From the NCBI RefSeq assembly GCF_030581075.1, contig NZ_JAUQSW010000002.1:434001-498000 (forward strand): a stretch of 64,000 nucleotides of DNA, written 5' to 3'. Both the position numbers and the translations under genes were made by a program. Origin of the DNA: Hymenobacter cheonanensis. GTDB lineage: Bacteria > Bacteroidota > Bacteroidia > Cytophagales > Hymenobacteraceae. The notes under the pieces were generated by a model. That model made no database searches. It saw nothing but the letters and a program-made list of their open reading frames with translations, and was not told the DNA's origin. Below are positions 1 through 10,958 of this stretch, piece after piece (position 1 is the first letter of the stretch; each line of letters starts with the position of its first letter).

Positions 1-2
1 GC

Positions 3-164
3 AGCACGCTGGTTTTCCCATCGCTGCGCGAGCAAACGCTGGCCATTATGCAAGACAGCCTCACGGCCCTGAATGGCGACGTGGTGGCCGCCGCCAACCG
101 CCTGCGCGTGGGCCGCTCCACGCTCTACCGTCTCATTCAGAGCGGGCACCTGCTGCTGCCGTAG
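3..164 (+). CDS. C-terminal fragment of a Fis-type HTH regulator (probable sigma-54-dependent activator)
   Basis: Only the last 53 codons lie in the window; the 5' end is cut by the window edge. The fragment carries a factor-for-inversion (Fis/HTH_8) helix-turn-helix: a first helix around LAIMQDSLTALNGD, then VVAAANRLRVGRSTLYRLI as the turn and recognition helix. This fold normally ends NtrC-family response regulators, which bind enhancers and activate sigma-54 RNA polymerase. The sigma-54 gene itself (rpoN) is at 32865-34484. The AAA+ and receiver domains are not visible, so the exact family is inference. A strong terminator follows at 221-258. Confidence 0.7.
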   Translation, partial: STLVFPSLREQTLAIMQDSLTALNGDVVAAANRLRVGRSTLYRLIQSGHLLLP

Positions 165-220
165 GCTAACCCCTCAAATGCCCGAATTTTACTGTAACCC
201 TACCCCGGCTATTGAGGTTA

Positions 221-258
221 AACGACCGTGACTTATGGCTAGCGCCCGGTCGTTTTTT
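221..258 (+). terminator. Rho-independent terminator after the HTH regulator
   Basis: An 8-bp perfect stem (AACGACCG at 221-228 with CGGTCGTT at 247-254) runs into a T tract (253-259). It lies 57 bases after the stop codon of the upstream regulator. Confidence 0.75.
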
Positions 259-285
259 TATCCTCATTTGCTTTTCCTTACGATT

Positions 286-393
286 ATGTGGTACCTGTTT
301 TTTGCCCTCATCGCGGCTACTGCTTTCCTGGCTATTGATACGGCCCGCCGCGTGCGCAACATGGTAAGCCCCGAGCCGGTAATGGCCCGCTAA
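286..393 (+). CDS. 35-aa predicted single-pass membrane microprotein
   Basis: ATG at 286 to TAA at 391-393. The product starts MWYLFFALIAATAFLAI, a clean hydrophobic helix, followed by a short basic tail (TARRVRN) and an uncharged end, as in a small inner-membrane protein with the positive-inside rule obeyed. It sits between two terminators (221-258 and 420-451), so it would be its own transcript. I do not recognise a family. Codon use matches the region. It is too short to prove coding without homologues; chance ORF remains possible. Confidence 0.4.
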   Translation: MWYLFFALIAATAFLAIDTARRVRNMVSPEPVMAR

Positions 394-419
394 GCGCCTT
401 GTTCTCAAGCCTTGGAAAA

Positions 420-451
420 CAGAAAAAGCAGCCTCGCGGCTGCTTTTTCTG
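420..451. terminator. Bidirectional terminator
   Basis: Perfect 14-bp stem (420-433 with 438-451), loop TCGC, with an A-rich left arm and T-rich right arm, so it can work on both strands. It separates the + strand microprotein gene from the convergent - strand gene ending at 492. Confidence 0.8.
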
Positions 452-491
452 TTGGGGGCACCTGCGGGTGGGCTAGCCCCACCCTGCAGCC

Positions 492-872
492 TTAGCGAAT
501 AACAAGCTTGCAGAGCTGGCTCGAATTGTCGGCCTCCAGCTTTACGTAATACAGGCCATTAGCGAAACGGCTTAAATCCAGCGTTTTGGTGAAGCGCTCG
601 TTCAGCTCAGTCAGGGTTTCGTGGTACATCACGGTGCCAATAACGTTGAGCACGCTTACCTCTACCCGGCGGCCTTCGAGGCCACTAATGGTGAGGTGCA
701 CGATGCCGGTGCTCGGGTTAGGGTACACCACCAGGGCCTTGTCGTCAAGGGTGGGGCGCACAATCGTTTGATGAGAGCCGCTGATAGTAGCCGCACGAGC
801 CGGTACTAGGCCACCAATGCAAGCGCCAACGCTAGCGAGCCAGAGTAATCCAAATAGTAAGGGTTGTTTCAT
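492..872 (-). CDS. T9SS type A sorting-domain protein with almost no cargo
   Basis: 126 aa from the ATG at 870-872; a 24-codon upstream extension is possible but that ATG would remove the N-terminal signal peptide. Residues 1-27 form a signal peptide (MKQPLLFGLLWLASVGA...), possibly lipoprotein-type because VGAC resembles a lipobox. A ~20-residue linker follows, and the remaining ~80 residues are a type A T9SS C-terminal domain: YPNPSTGIVHL near its start, an internal GTVMY strand, LDLSRFANGLYYVKL, and the final KLVIR. The domain directs export through the outer membrane and cell-surface attachment, after which it is normally removed. Here there is no recognisable passenger. A -7 promoter motif lies at 942-949. 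Confidence 0.75.
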   Translation of the reverse strand: MKQPLLFGLLWLASVGACIGGLVPARAATISGSHQTIVRPTLDDKALVVYPNPSTGIVHLTISGLEGRRVEVSVLNVIGTVMYHETLTELNERFTKTLDLSRFANGLYYVKLEADNSSQLCKLVIR

Positions 873-941
873 AATATAGTCAACCAGAACACAGTAGCCG
901 GGTGGGATGAAAGTTAACGACGAACTTGCCTTTTGGTTTCG

Positions 942-949
942 CAAAATTA
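942..949 (-). promoter_or_regulatory. Bacteroidota -7 promoter motif (TAATTTTG) for the T9SS-domain gene
   Basis: On the - strand this reads TAATTTTG, a full match to TAnnTTTG, about 70 bases upstream of the start at 872. I found no clear -33 TTG at the expected spacing. Confidence 0.4.
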
Positions 950-1011
950 CGAACCCTAGCTTATTACTATACGCTTAATTATTCGCAGCCGGATTTTTGG
1001 CCGGTTAAATC

Positions 1012-2157
1012 GTGGATTTACTCGATAAAAATAAGTTGCCCGCCCTCGTGCTGGGCGGTGGGCTGGCGGGCCTGGCCGCCGCCCTCGACCTGGCCGGGCG
1101 CGGCCACCGCGTGGTGGTGGTAGAGCGGCGGCGCTATCCCTTCCACCGGGTGTGCGGCGAGTACGTGAGCAACGAGGTGCTGCCCTACCTGCGCCGGCTG
1201 GGGGCCGACCCCGCGGCGCTGGCCCCGGCGGCCATCGGGCAGTTTCGGCTGTCGTCGCCGGCCGGGCGCCTGCTGGCTAGCCCCCTCGACCTGGGCGGCT
1301 TTGGGGTGAGCCGCTACGCGCTCGACGATTTTTTGTACCAGCGGGCGGTGGCGGCGGGCGTGGAATTTATTTTTGCCACCGTGGCCGACGTGGCCTTCGA
1401 GGCCGCCGCCGACCGCCACCTGGTGACGCTAGCCGACGGCCGCCAGCTGGCAGCTAGCCTCGTGCTGGGCACTTACGGCAAGCGCAGCGCCTTGGACCGG
1501 CAGCTGGGCCGCTCGTTTTTTAGCCAGCGCTCGCCCTACCTGGGCGTGAAATACCACCTGCGGTTGCCGGGCTTTGCGCGCGATGTGATTGAGCTGCACA
1601 ATTTTCGGGATGGCTACGCGGGCATTTCGGCCATTGAGGACGACAAGCTGTGCTTCTGCTACCTCACCACGCGCGCCAACCTCAAGGCGGGCGGCGGCAC
1701 GATTGCCGCGCTCGAAGGCGAGGTGCTGGCCCGCAACCCGCGCCTGGCCGCCATCCTGGCCCACGCCGAGCGCCTCTACGCCCAGCCCGAGGTTATCAAT
1801 GAGATTTCCTTCGCCCCCAAGCTACCCGTAGAGCAGCACCTGCTGATGGTGGGCGACGCGGCCGGCCTCATTACGCCGCTCTGCGGCAACGGCATGGCGA
1901 TGGCCCTGCACGGCGCGGCGCTGGCCGTGCCGCTGGCCAGCCGGTTTTTGCGCGGCGAGCTGCCCCGCCCGGCGCTGGAGGCGGCGTATGCGGAAGGCTG
2001 GCAGCGGCAGTTTGGCACCCGGCTGCGGGTGGGGCGGGCGGTGCAGGGGCTGTTTGGCGGGCCGGTGCTGAGCGAGCTGGTGGTGGGCGGCCTGCGCCAC
2101 TGGCCCGCCGCCGTGCGCGCCCTCATGCGCCAGACCCACGGCCGGCCCTTTGCCTAA
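1012..2157 (+). CDS. FAD-dependent oxidoreductase of the type III PKS locus
   Basis: 381 aa, in the geranylgeranyl-reductase / aromatic hydroxylase (UbiH-like) superfamily. The start is GTG at 1012; an in-frame stop at 1006-1008 excludes any earlier start. The FAD Rossmann motif LGGGLAGLAAA is at residues 14-24, the ERRRYPFHRVCGEYV segment near 38-52 is typical of the family, and the second FAD motif MVGDAAGLITPLCGNG is near 278-294. It is followed by the PKS gene in the same direction (148-base gap), with the methyltransferase 2.5 kb downstream on the other strand. The trio resembles Streptomyces srsA-srsB-srsC, where the flavoprotein hydroxylates a methylated resorcinol toward a quinone. 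That role is inferred here from context. Confidence 0.8.
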   Translation: MDLLDKNKLPALVLGGGLAGLAAALDLAGRGHRVVVVERRRYPFHRVCGEYVSNEVLPYLRRLGADPAALAPAAIGQFRLSSPAGRLLASPLDLGGFGVSRYALDDFLYQRAVAAGVEFIFATVADVAFEAAADRHLVTLADGRQLAASLVLGTYGKRSALDRQLGRSFFSQRSPYLGVKYHLRLPGFARDVIELHNFRDGYAGISAIEDDKLCFCYLTTRANLKAGGGTIAALEGEVLARNPRLAAILAHAERLYAQPEVINEISFAPKLPVEQHLLMVGDAAGLITPLCGNGMAMALHGAALAVPLASRFLRGELPRPALEAAYAEGWQRQFGTRLRVGRAVQGLFGGPVLSELVVGGLRHWPAAVRALMRQTHGRPFA

Positions 2158-2304
2158 AACCTGCCGCCGGGGCGGCCGTAAAGCGCGGCTAGCCTCCAAA
2201 CCGCCCGCATTTTCGTAGGTGGCTGGGCCGGCGGCGCGTTTCTTGCGGGCAGCCACCCGGCGCCGTATCGCGGCGGTGTACTATTGCGTTCTAATTCAAC
2301 CCCA

Positions 2305-3420
2305 ATGCCCAGCTACCTGGGTGCCATCGGCACCGCTACCCCGCCCCATCGCCTTGCCCAGCCCGTCATTGCCGATTTTATGGCCGGGGCGCTGGAGCTG
2401 GACGCGGGCGGGCGGCGCAAGCTGCAGGCCCTGTACCGGGTGTCGGGCATCGAGCACCGCCACTCGGTGCTGCCCGACTACGGCCGGGCCAATGGCGACT
2501 ACGACTTCTTCCCCAACACGCCGGGCCTGGAGCCCTTTCCCAGCGTGAGCCAGCGCATGGCCGCCTACCGGCGCGAGGCCCTGCCGCTAGCCCTGGCGGC
2601 GGTGCAAAGCACCCTGCAGCAAGCGCCGGGGGTGGCGCCGGCCAGCCTCACGCACCTCATCACGGTGAGCTGCACGGGCATGTACGCGCCGGGGCTCGAT
2701 ATCGAACTGGTAACGGCCCTGGGCCTGCCCACCTCGGTGCGCCGCACCTGCGTCAACTTCATGGGCTGCTACGCGGCCGTGAATGCCCTGCGCCTGGCCG
2801 ACGGCATGGTGCGCGCCGACCCCACCGCTAGGGTGCTGATAGTGAGCGTGGAACTGTGCACCCTGCATTTTCAGAAAAGCCATGAGGCCGACCACCTCGT
2901 GAGCAACGCGCTATTTGGCGATGGCGCGGCGGCCTGCCTGGTGATGGGGCAGCCGCTGCCCGGCCCGGCGCCCAGCCTGGCGCTACGGGCCTTTCACTGC
3001 GGGCTAGCCCCCGAAGGCGTGCAGGATATGGCCTGGCACATCGGCGATTTTGGCTTCGAAATGACGCTCTCGGGCTACGTGCCGGCGCTGATTGAGCGGG
3101 GCATCGGGCAGCTCACCGCCGACTTGCTTCAGGATTTGCCGGTGCGCCGCGAGGATATCCGGCACTTTGCCCTGCACCCCGGCGGGCGCAAAATCCTGGA
3201 GGCCATCGAGCAGGCGCTGGGCCTGAGCAAGCACGACAACCGCTACGCCTACCAGGTACTGCGCGACTACGGCAATATGTCGTCGGCCACGGTACTGTTT
3301 GTGCTGCGCGAGCTGCTGGCCGCCGCTAGCCCCGCCGATGCAGGCGCACCCGTGCTGAGCTGCGCCTTCGGGCCGGGCCTCACGATGGAGGCCATGCTGC
3401 TGGAGATAGTGGCGGGCTAG
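2305..3420 (+). CDS. Type III polyketide synthase (chalcone/stilbene synthase family)
   Basis: 371 aa, normal length for the family. The catalytic triad is readable: Cys155 in NFMGCYAAVNAL, His291 in FALHPGGRKIL and Asn324 in DYGNMSSATV. The C-terminal signature CAFGPGLTMEAMLL is also present. I chose ATG 2305 because its product starts MPSYLGAIGTATPP at the usual thiolase-fold start; an in-frame TTG at 2284 exists. Enzymes of this family extend an acyl-CoA starter with malonyl-CoA and cyclise the product, often to resorcinols or pyrones. Starter and product cannot be read from the sequence. It probably shares a transcript with the upstream FAD enzyme. Confidence 0.93.
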   Translation: MPSYLGAIGTATPPHRLAQPVIADFMAGALELDAGGRRKLQALYRVSGIEHRHSVLPDYGRANGDYDFFPNTPGLEPFPSVSQRMAAYRREALPLALAAVQSTLQQAPGVAPASLTHLITVSCTGMYAPGLDIELVTALGLPTSVRRTCVNFMGCYAAVNALRLADGMVRADPTARVLIVSVELCTLHFQKSHEADHLVSNALFGDGAAACLVMGQPLPGPAPSLALRAFHCGLAPEGVQDMAWHIGDFGFEMTLSGYVPALIERGIGQLTADLLQDLPVRREDIRHFALHPGGRKILEAIEQALGLSKHDNRYAYQVLRDYGNMSSATVLFVLRELLAAASPADAGAPVLSCAFGPGLTMEAMLLEIVAG

Positions 3421-3476
3421 CGGCTAAGCCACGGGTAGCTGCTAATGAAGCAGGAAGCTACCTCACTACGAAGAAA

Positions 3477-4658
3477 TCACTGCGTTAGCAGTTGATAGCG
3501 CACCTTACTAGCCTGGGTTGTATCGACCAGGAAGCGGTAGCCTTGTGGCTCCCCCGATAATTCAAAGCTGATTTCGTTGGCCATTGGGGAGCCGACGGCG
3601 CGCGGCATGGTGGCGAAGGGCAGCCAGCGGCCAGCCGCTGGCTGGCGCAACGGTAGCACGTATATCCCTTTAGCAGCGTCAAGCAAATACGCCGTCTGCG
3701 TTGAGGCTACTATCTGTAAAGGTATTCGGTAGCCTAACACGTAAAAAAAGCCATCGTAGCGGAAGCGGCTTACGTCGCGGCCGGTACGCACGTCGCGCAC
3801 AAACGCATTGGGCTGGCGGCGCTGGGCCGGCGTAGCGTCAAAAGAGGGCTCGGCGCTGGCACGAAGGTGCGAGCGGCCGGGCTCATCAATAAGCAGCGCC
3901 AGTGTATCGTTCAGTAGTCGGGCGCCGCGCAGCTCGGCCCCGGCCCGCGCCAGTGGCAGCAGGGGCTGGCCGGCGCGCTTAATGCCATTGCCCGTCAAGA
4001 GGGTTTGGCCGTTGGCCGCCAGGGTCACCGCCAGTTCGGGGCCATCGCTGCCCGCACCAGGGCCCAGGTAGCGCACCTGCCCGCCGGGCGCGAGTACCAG
4101 CACCGCCTCGCCGTACCAGTCGGTGCCGGGGGCATTAAAGGAAACCGTATAAACCAGCCCACCCAGCGGGGCGCTGTAGCCCAGCAGCCGGGGCAGCTCT
4201 ACCCCGCTGCTGATGGCCAGCTCGGGCCCCACGACGGGGTAAAAATCGGCCTTGGTGAAGGTGTGGCGGCCTAGCCGCTGGCCCAGCGAGTCGCGCACCT
4301 CCACCGTGTAGTACCCTCGAAAGCCCCGGCTCGTATCGCCCGCAAAATACTTGGCCGGGTCGGGCGGGGTTATGTGGGTCAGGGGTTGCAGCGTGTCGAG
4401 ACGTACCTGCCAGCCCAGGCGGTAGGTATGCCCCGGCAGGTGCAGCACCGTATCGGCCGCCGCCGCGAAGGCGCCGTACATCTGGAAGGCTATCAACTGC
4501 GCAAGCGGCCTAGCTATCGGCGACTTAGGCGATGCAGCAGCCTTTGGGAGCGCAGCAGCGGGCTGACCAGCAGCTGGCACTTCGGCCGTTGACTGAGGCT
4601 GCCCGCAAGCCGCTACTAACAGCACTAAACCCCAAACAGCCAACAAGTTGATTCTCAT
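3477..4658 (-). CDS. Lipoprotein of unknown function, translationally coupled to the PKS-locus methyltransferase
   Basis: 393 aa. The start is the ATG at 4656-4658, which overlaps the TGA of the upstream methyltransferase (4655-4657) in an ATGA, and gives a clear lipoprotein signal peptide: LLAVWGLVLLVAACGQ with the acylated Cys in VAAC. An Ala/Pro/Lys-rich linker runs to about residue 50. The mature part is rich in short alternating segments suggestive of beta strands, with repeated G-Y-R/L-Y turns, but I recognise no domain. It is convergent with the PKS gene (56-base gap). Its coupling suggests it is made together with the methyltransferase. A role in handling a lipid product at the envelope is only a guess. 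Confidence 0.75.
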   Translation of the reverse strand: MRINLLAVWGLVLLVAACGQPQSTAEVPAAGQPAAALPKAAASPKSPIARPLAQLIAFQMYGAFAAAADTVLHLPGHTYRLGWQVRLDTLQPLTHITPPDPAKYFAGDTSRGFRGYYTVEVRDSLGQRLGRHTFTKADFYPVVGPELAISSGVELPRLLGYSAPLGGLVYTVSFNAPGTDWYGEAVLVLAPGGQVRYLGPGAGSDGPELAVTLAANGQTLLTGNGIKRAGQPLLPLARAGAELRGARLLNDTLALLIDEPGRSHLRASAEPSFDATPAQRRQPNAFVRDVRTGRDVSRFRYDGFFYVLGYRIPLQIVASTQTAYLLDAAKGIYVLPLRQPAAGRWLPFATMPRAVGSPMANEISFELSGEPQGYRFLVDTTQASKVRYQLLTQ

Positions 4659-5386
4659 TGATTCAGAGCGAACGAAACTTCTGCAGTATAAATAACCACC
4701 TGCCACCGAAACGCCCAGCACCAGCGCAGCTCATACTGCGTGATGCCGGCCTGCTTTAGCAGCCGCACCCAGTCGGCCCGCGAAAAGGCGCGGGCCACCG
4801 AGAGCGGGGCATCGTGCTGCACCAGGCGCGAGCCTCCGAGCAACTTAGTTAAATATTTGATGCTGTAGTAGGCCAGCGGGTGGCGGTGCAGGTCGTTGAT
4901 GACCACGGCTAGCCCGGCCTGGCGGTGCCAGCCGCGCAGCAGCACCACCAGCTCGTCGTCGGCAAAGTGGTGGCAGAACAGGCTGGCCGTGAGCACATCG
5001 TAGGGCCGGGCGGCAAACTCGGGCGAAAAAATATCGAGCTGCCGGTAGCTGATTTCGGGATACGCCCGGCTTTTGGCGGCCGCGTAGGCCAGCATAAACT
5101 CGTTGGCATCGATGCCCTCGGCCACTAGGGGCACGCACCGCTGCCGGGCCCAGCGCGCCACGTGGCGCAGGGTGTCGCCGCCGCCGCTGCCCAGGTCGGC
5201 CAGGCGCAGCGGGCGGCCCGCCGGAAAGCGCGCTTGCAGCCGGGCCAGGGCCGCCAGCACCGGCCGGTAGCCCCCTAGCCAGGTGTTGATGGTTTCGAGT
5301 TCATCGAGGTTTTGGCGCAGCTCTTCGGTGGCCAGCGTCAGGTCGTCCATCAACTCGGGGGCGGTGGCCCGGGTGGTCAGCTTCAT
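4655..5386 (-). CDS. SAM-dependent methyltransferase of the type III PKS locus
   Basis: 243 aa from the ATG at 5384-5386; the open frame extends further upstream, but that part overlaps the divergent promoter region and does not look like the family. Class I methyltransferase: motif I LADLGSGGGDTL at residues 63-73, an acidic residue ending the next strand (AEGIDANEFML), then LTASLFCHHF. The N-terminal half (ELRQNLDELETINTWLGGYR) is typical of the methyltransferases that accompany type III PKS genes in Bacteroidota. It probably C- or O-methylates the PKS product. The TGA overlaps the ATG of the following lipoprotein gene. The strand is opposite to the PKS. Confidence 0.85.
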   Translation of the reverse strand: MKLTTRATAPELMDDLTLATEELRQNLDELETINTWLGGYRPVLAALARLQARFPAGRPLRLADLGSGGGDTLRHVARWARQRCVPLVAEGIDANEFMLAYAAAKSRAYPEISYRQLDIFSPEFAARPYDVLTASLFCHHFADDELVVLLRGWHRQAGLAVVINDLHRHPLAYYSIKYLTKLLGGSRLVQHDAPLSVARAFSRADWVRLLKQAGITQYELRWCWAFRWQVVIYTAEVSFALNQ

Positions 5387-5470
5387 AAGCGCAAAGGTGG
5401 GTATCGGATAGCATTTTGAAATGCCTGGCACTAAAGTGGTAAATAATAGCAGATTATCGGGAGCCTGTAC

Positions 5471-5478
5471 TACCTTTG
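5471..5478 (+). promoter_or_regulatory. -7 promoter motif (TACCTTTG) for the NHL-repeat gene
   Basis: Full match to TAnnTTTG, 30 bases upstream of the ATG at 5508. No clear -33 element. Confidence 0.45.
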
Positions 5479-5507
5479 GGGTAGTCACCCCGCACCCTTT
5501 CCTGTCT

Positions 5508-6410
5508 ATGAAAACCCCAGCACTATGTGGCGGCCTGCTGGCGGCAATATTCCTAACTGCCGGCAGGCCAGCGGCTACCGCCGTTGCGTTCGGCTTTCCC
5601 GATGGCGTGGCCATCGACGCCGCGGGCATGCTCTACGTAGTAGACACCGACAACGGGGTGGTGCAAAAGGTAGACGCCGCCGGCGAGGCCACGCCCCTGG
5701 CGGCGGGCGAGCTGGCCTACCCCACAGGCGTGGCCGTGGGCCCCACCGGCACGGTATACGTGGCCGATGCGGGCAGCCACAGCATTATTCAGGTGGGCCC
5801 GGCTAGCCCGGCCACCACGCTGGTGCACGGCCACGGGCTGGTATTTCCGGCGGCGGTGGCCGTAGATGCGGCGGGCAATGTGTACGTGGCCGACGCGGGC
5901 GCCGGCCCCAACAGCGGCACCGTGCAAAAGGTGAGCCCCCACGGCGCCCTCACCACCCTGGCCAGGGGCCTCAACAAGCCGGCTGGCATTGCCGTGAGCA
6001 CCCAGGGCGTGGTGTACGTGTCTGACACTGACAACAATACCATCCGACAGATTAATCCCGATGGGCAAACTGTGCTGCTGGCGGCGGCCTTCAACCACCC
6101 CCGGGGGCTAGCGCTCGATGCCACCGGCGCCCTGCTGGTGGCCAACACCTACGACAATAACATTCGGCGCGTGAGTGCCACCGGGCAGGTGTCGCTGCTG
6201 GCCGAGGGGCTGCACTTTCCGGCCGGCCTGGCCACCGACCCGGCCGGGGCCGTGTACGTGAGCGATACGGGTACCAACTCGCTGCGCAAAATCAGCCCCA
6301 GCGGGGAGATTTCGACCCTGGCCGGCGGCACCGCGCCGGTGGCGGCGCCCGCCCCGCTGCCCGACAGCGCGGCTACCACCCGCTCCGACTCGACCAAGCA
6401 CAAGCAATAG
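5508..6410 (+). CDS. Exported NHL-repeat beta-propeller protein
   Basis: 300 aa from ATG 5508, chosen because it opens a signal peptide (MKTPALCGGLLAAIFLTAG). The mature part has six NHL repeats, each about 40 residues, with the pattern FPxGVAVDxxGxVYVxDxxxxxIxxV; examples are FPDGVAIDAAGMLYVVD and KPAGIAVSTQGVVYVSD. Six blades make a complete propeller, probably in the periplasm or on the surface, with a ligand-binding or scaffold role. The last ~30 residues are Ala/Pro/Ser-rich and disordered. It is transcribed away from the methyltransferase gene. No enzymatic residues are evident, so function is unknown. Confidence 0.85.
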   Translation: MKTPALCGGLLAAIFLTAGRPAATAVAFGFPDGVAIDAAGMLYVVDTDNGVVQKVDAAGEATPLAAGELAYPTGVAVGPTGTVYVADAGSHSIIQVGPASPATTLVHGHGLVFPAAVAVDAAGNVYVADAGAGPNSGTVQKVSPHGALTTLARGLNKPAGIAVSTQGVVYVSDTDNNTIRQINPDGQTVLLAAAFNHPRGLALDATGALLVANTYDNNIRRVSATGQVSLLAEGLHFPAGLATDPAGAVYVSDTGTNSLRKISPSGEISTLAGGTAPVAAPAPLPDSAATTRSDSTKHKQ

Positions 6411-6435
6411 CCTTGGCAAGGGCTTGGCTGTTGCT

Positions 6436-7650
6436 TCAGGCCACATAATCAGCCAGATAGGTGTAGCGCGGGCGCAATTGCCCCTGGCTGGCGATAGTGG
6501 CCCTGGCCACCACGCCGGCCGCATCGCCCCCCAGCAGGTGCGGAAAAAACTGGTCGAGCAGCTGCCGGCCAAAGTCGCGGCTGGCATTGCGCGGCAGCTC
6601 GCAGGGCAGATTGTCCACGGCCATCACCGTGATATTTTCGGGGCTAGCGTATGGTGCCTCCAGCGCGCCGGTGGCCGGGTTGTAGTCGAAAGCCGGCGCC
6701 TCGATGGTGGTGCTGCGCTTGGTAAGCGGGATAGAGCCGTTCACGTCGCAGGTCACGTCGGCAATGGTAGTGAGCTTAAAGCCGGGCCGGCGCGTGTCTT
6801 CCTCGCTGAAGAGGCGCGGCGCGGCGGGGTCCCAGTAGGCGCAGGCAATGAGCAGGTCGGTAACGGGCAGAAAGTTGCCGAACGTCGACTCATAAGCCGC
6901 CGGCTCGTGGTGGAAATTGGCTGTGTCCCACACCCGGCCGTCGCGGCGGCGGTTGTAGTCCGAACTGCGCAGCTGGGCATACACCGGCTCGCTGAAATCG
7001 AGGTAGAGGTAGTCGTACACGCTCACCCGCCGGATGCCCATGCGGCCCAGCACCTCTACCGCGCCCTGGGCCACGCGGCCCGAGCCCGTTACGGCTATCT
7101 TGATGGGCGGCAGGCGCTTCACCTTAAAAAACTCTTCCTGCATGTCCTCCATGTCCACGCACTGCCAGGCTGGCTTCAGGGTAAACAGCCCGTGCTTGCG
7201 GCCGTAGGTGAGCAGGCCATTGTAGGCGCCCACAATGCCGGCCCAGTGCCCAAACGCCACCACGCGTTCGCCGGCCGCGTTGGTCAGCAGCTCATAGTCA
7301 ATCAGCGTAATCTGCTTGTGCAGAACGGCTTGCAGCAGCGCCCGGTTGGCAGGCTGCTTCTTGATGGTGTGCGAGAAAAAGCAGTAGGTTTTGCCGGGCA
7401 GCAGCCAGGCCACGGGCACTTCCTTCACCCCTAGCAGCACGTCGCAGGCGGCCATGTCGTCGCTCACCTCCAGGCCAAGGTCGCGGTACTCCTGGTCGGC
7501 AAAGGCGCGGTGCGGGCTGGGCTGCACCCGCACGCGCAGGCCGGGGTAGGCATCTTGCAGCTCGACGCACTTTTTGGGGGTGAGGGCCACGCGGCGGTCG
7601 GGCGGGGTGCGGCCTTCGCGTAGCAGGCCAATAAGGGTGGGAAAAGGCAT
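6436..7650 (-). CDS. Saccharopine dehydrogenase / alanine dehydrogenase-like NAD(P)-dependent oxidoreductase
   Basis: 404 aa. Residues ~5-140 form an AlaDH/PNT N-terminal domain ([20 protein letters not shown]), and [15 protein letters not shown] at 183-197 is the NAD-binding Rossmann turn. Lys76 (GVKEVP) and His94 (FSHTIKKQP) match the catalytic Lys/His pair known from lysine-forming saccharopine dehydrogenase, which favours that family over alanine dehydrogenase. The bacterial substrate is uncertain; most Bacteroidota make lysine by the diaminopimelate route, so a degradative or other amino-acid role is likely. The gene is divergent from gcvP, and both have their own -7 motif in the 107-base gap. 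Confidence 0.8.
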   Translation of the reverse strand: MPFPTLIGLLREGRTPPDRRVALTPKKCVELQDAYPGLRVRVQPSPHRAFADQEYRDLGLEVSDDMAACDVLLGVKEVPVAWLLPGKTYCFFSHTIKKQPANRALLQAVLHKQITLIDYELLTNAAGERVVAFGHWAGIVGAYNGLLTYGRKHGLFTLKPAWQCVDMEDMQEEFFKVKRLPPIKIAVTGSGRVAQGAVEVLGRMGIRRVSVYDYLYLDFSEPVYAQLRSSDYNRRRDGRVWDTANFHHEPAAYESTFGNFLPVTDLLIACAYWDPAAPRLFSEEDTRRPGFKLTTIADVTCDVNGSIPLTKRSTTIEAPAFDYNPATGALEAPYASPENITVMAVDNLPCELPRNASRDFGRQLLDQFFPHLLGGDAAGVVARATIASQGQLRPRYTYLADYVA

Positions 7651-7670
7651 GGGTAGAAGAAGAAAGTGCC

Positions 7671-7678
7671 CAAAAGTA
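7671..7678 (-). promoter_or_regulatory. -7 promoter motif (TACTTTTG) for the saccharopine-dehydrogenase-like gene
   Basis: Full TAnnTTTG match on the - strand, 20 bases upstream of the start at 7650, so the 5' leader would be only about a dozen bases. Confidence 0.45.
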
Positions 7679-7704
7679 CACCCCTGCCCCCACCAAACCG
7701 GGCG

Positions 7705-7712
7705 TACCTTTG
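7705..7712 (+). promoter_or_regulatory. -7 promoter motif (TACCTTTG) for gcvP
   Basis: Full TAnnTTTG match, 46 bases upstream of the gcvP ATG. It forms a divergent pair with the motif at 7671-7678. Confidence 0.5.
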
Positions 7713-7757
7713 TTACGGAAAAAGTTGCCTTCTTCTCCCCTCCCCCAGCCCACGTTT

Positions 7758-10682
<2,925 letters not shown>

Positions 10683-10690
10683 ACGCAGAG

Positions 10691-10735
10691 AATTGACTGT
10701 CATGCAGCGCGCAGCGACGTATAACAGTCAATTTT
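10691..10735 (+). terminator. Hairpin terminator after gcvP
   Basis: A 10-bp perfect stem (AATTGACTGT at 10691-10700 with its complement at 10724-10733) nine bases after the gcvP stop, followed by TTTTAAA. A second hairpin (AAACGCCCGG at 10791-10800 with 10824-10833) lies in the same gap; its T tract is on the - strand side. The rest of 10683-10958 is AT-richer leader with nothing else recognised. Confidence 0.55.
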
Positions 10736-10958
10736 AAAGACAATACGGCCGCCCATACTGCGTTAAACTAACGCCGTCAGCCACCAGCAAAAACGCCCGG
10801 TTGAGCCCGCGAAAGCGACTCGGCCGGGCGTTTGGGGCGTTAGGCGATTGGCTAAGGAGAATAGTCGGCTAGCCTACTTTATTTGGAACATTGCCCTAGC
10901 CACTAGCGTTAAGCCAATACCTCCGCATTAGTGGATTATCTTATTAATTTTTAGCCTT

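Noticed and set aside
6402..6437. Hairpin between the NHL gene and the saccharopine-dehydrogenase-like gene as a terminator
   Set aside because: The stem has weak pairs and no T run on either side, so I do not call it.
6424..7434. 336-codon frame on + opposite the saccharopine-dehydrogenase-like gene
   Set aside because: Shadow frame; the - strand gene has a motif-rich product and its own promoter.
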